From Bacteroidota bacterium (GTDB lineage Bacteria > Bacteroidota > Ignavibacteria > Ignavibacteriales > Ignavibacteriaceae): 50,791 nucleotides of DNA. The position numbers were made by a program, and so were the translations under genes. Within the stretch, counting starts at the first letter, position 1, and the number at the start of each line of letters is the position of its first letter. Location of the stretch: assembly GCA_023453665.1 (NCBI GenBank), contig JAEXTA010000225.1, forward strand, positions 1-50,791. The letters are read 5' to 3'. Below the pieces are notes generated by a model. It worked only from the letters and a program-made list of their open reading frames with translations, was not told the origin of the DNA and searched no databases. Below are positions 50,660 to 50,791 of this stretch, piece after piece.

Positions 50660-50791
50660 TTAAACTGTACGGGAATATTTAGACGTATCTTCTTTCCTCT
50701 CAATATATGCATCAAAATTTATTGCAATATTACGGATAAGTATTTTTCCCATATCATGAACCCGTATTCCTTCGCCGGATATGGTTAGTAA
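50660..50791 (-). CDS. hemN: Oxygen-independent coproporphyrinogen III oxidase, C-terminal fragment (cut by window edge)
   Basis: The last 43 residues of a minus-strand gene that starts beyond the window. The segment GIRVHDMGKILIRNIAINFD and following AYIERKE matches the C-terminus of HemN, the radical-SAM coproporphyrinogen III oxidase (the E. coli protein has GKILIRN-like and CFDTYLRQK-like blocks in the same order). The catalytic SAM domain is outside. If correct, the organism makes protoporphyrinogen IX anaerobically by HemN, and then uses the oxygen-dependent HemG. The call is based on a short segment. Confidence 0.75.
   Translation of the reverse strand, partial: LLTISGEGIRVHDMGKILIRNIAINFDAYIERKEDTSKYSRTV

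Noticed and set aside
1..50791. tRNA or rRNA genes
   Set aside because: No T-loop (GTTCGAATC-like) with paired arms or rRNA-like segment was recognised by eye; a covariance-model scan would settle this.
1..50791. Insertion sequences, integrases or prophage genes
   Set aside because: No transposase, integrase or phage structural protein was recognised in any frame.

Overview
The window reads as a chromosomal segment of an AT-rich Gram-negative member of the Bacteroidota/Chlorobiota branch, most likely the Ignavibacteria. Two large secreted proteins (23699-25522 and 25653-28526) end in the NYPNPFNP-type C-terminal sorting domain of the type IX secretion pathway, which is frequent in that group. 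Many genes have AAGGAG-like ribosome binding sites. There are several lipoproteins, a complete Rnf complex and a mix of oxygen-dependent and oxygen-independent haem enzymes. The taxonomic placement is an inference from these traits only; no rRNA or tRNA gene was seen.

Layout. 1-1295: the end of a DUF5916-type outer-membrane protein and a DUF3052/YdeI fusion. 1297-9282 (minus strand): an Rnf energy-conservation locus, transcribed rnfC-D-G-E-A, a Tat-exported NusG-II domain protein, apbE, rnfB, a RseC-like protein and a CoA-binding protein. It encodes its own flavin transferase for RnfD and RnfG. 9541-12058: an acetyltransferase, a four-helix-bundle gene framed by inverted repeats, and a tight plus-strand cassette of rhodanese, DUF6132, DUF302 and thioredoxin. 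12111-18165: transporter, AlkD-like repair protein, hydrolase, DinB, rsgA and a lipoprotein. 18221-22452: an unusual tight minus-strand operon of lhgO, a DNA methyltransferase, a putative PD-(D/E)XK nuclease and a beta-CASP metallo-hydrolase. 22636-28526: a small membrane protein with YceI, then the two type IX cargo proteins. 28744-29874: arsR-arsM behind a recognisable operator. 30120-40292: mixed housekeeping genes, including hemL, a nucleotidase, an RRM protein, AlkC, MOSC, HDOD, a phosphoesterase and Mut7-C. 40359-50791: glycosyltransferase, hicAB, hemB, a second four-helix-bundle gene framed by inverted repeats, hemG, lipoproteins, hemH, an M14 peptidase, an ATP-grasp protein and the end of hemN.

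Functional picture. The Rnf complex would couple ferredoxin:NAD+ electron transfer to an ion gradient. The haem genes hemL, hemB, hemG, hemH and hemN lie within about 20 kb but are interrupted by unrelated genes. The small redox cassette and the thioredoxin-like lipoprotein suggest active thiol chemistry.

The strongest unusual signals are: (i) two four-helix-bundle (23S-IVP/S23 family) genes, each bracketed start-to-stop by a pair of inverted repeats, one pair reaching into the hemG stop codon, as expected of small mobile elements; (ii) the methyltransferase-nuclease pair between a metabolic oxidase and an RNase-like protein; (iii) palindromic repeats of different families filling the three largest gaps of the rnf operon; (iv) a three-copy palindromic repeat around the type IX cargo genes; (v) a short unit between rsgA and dinB with a strong ribosome binding site and a terminator but almost no reading frame.
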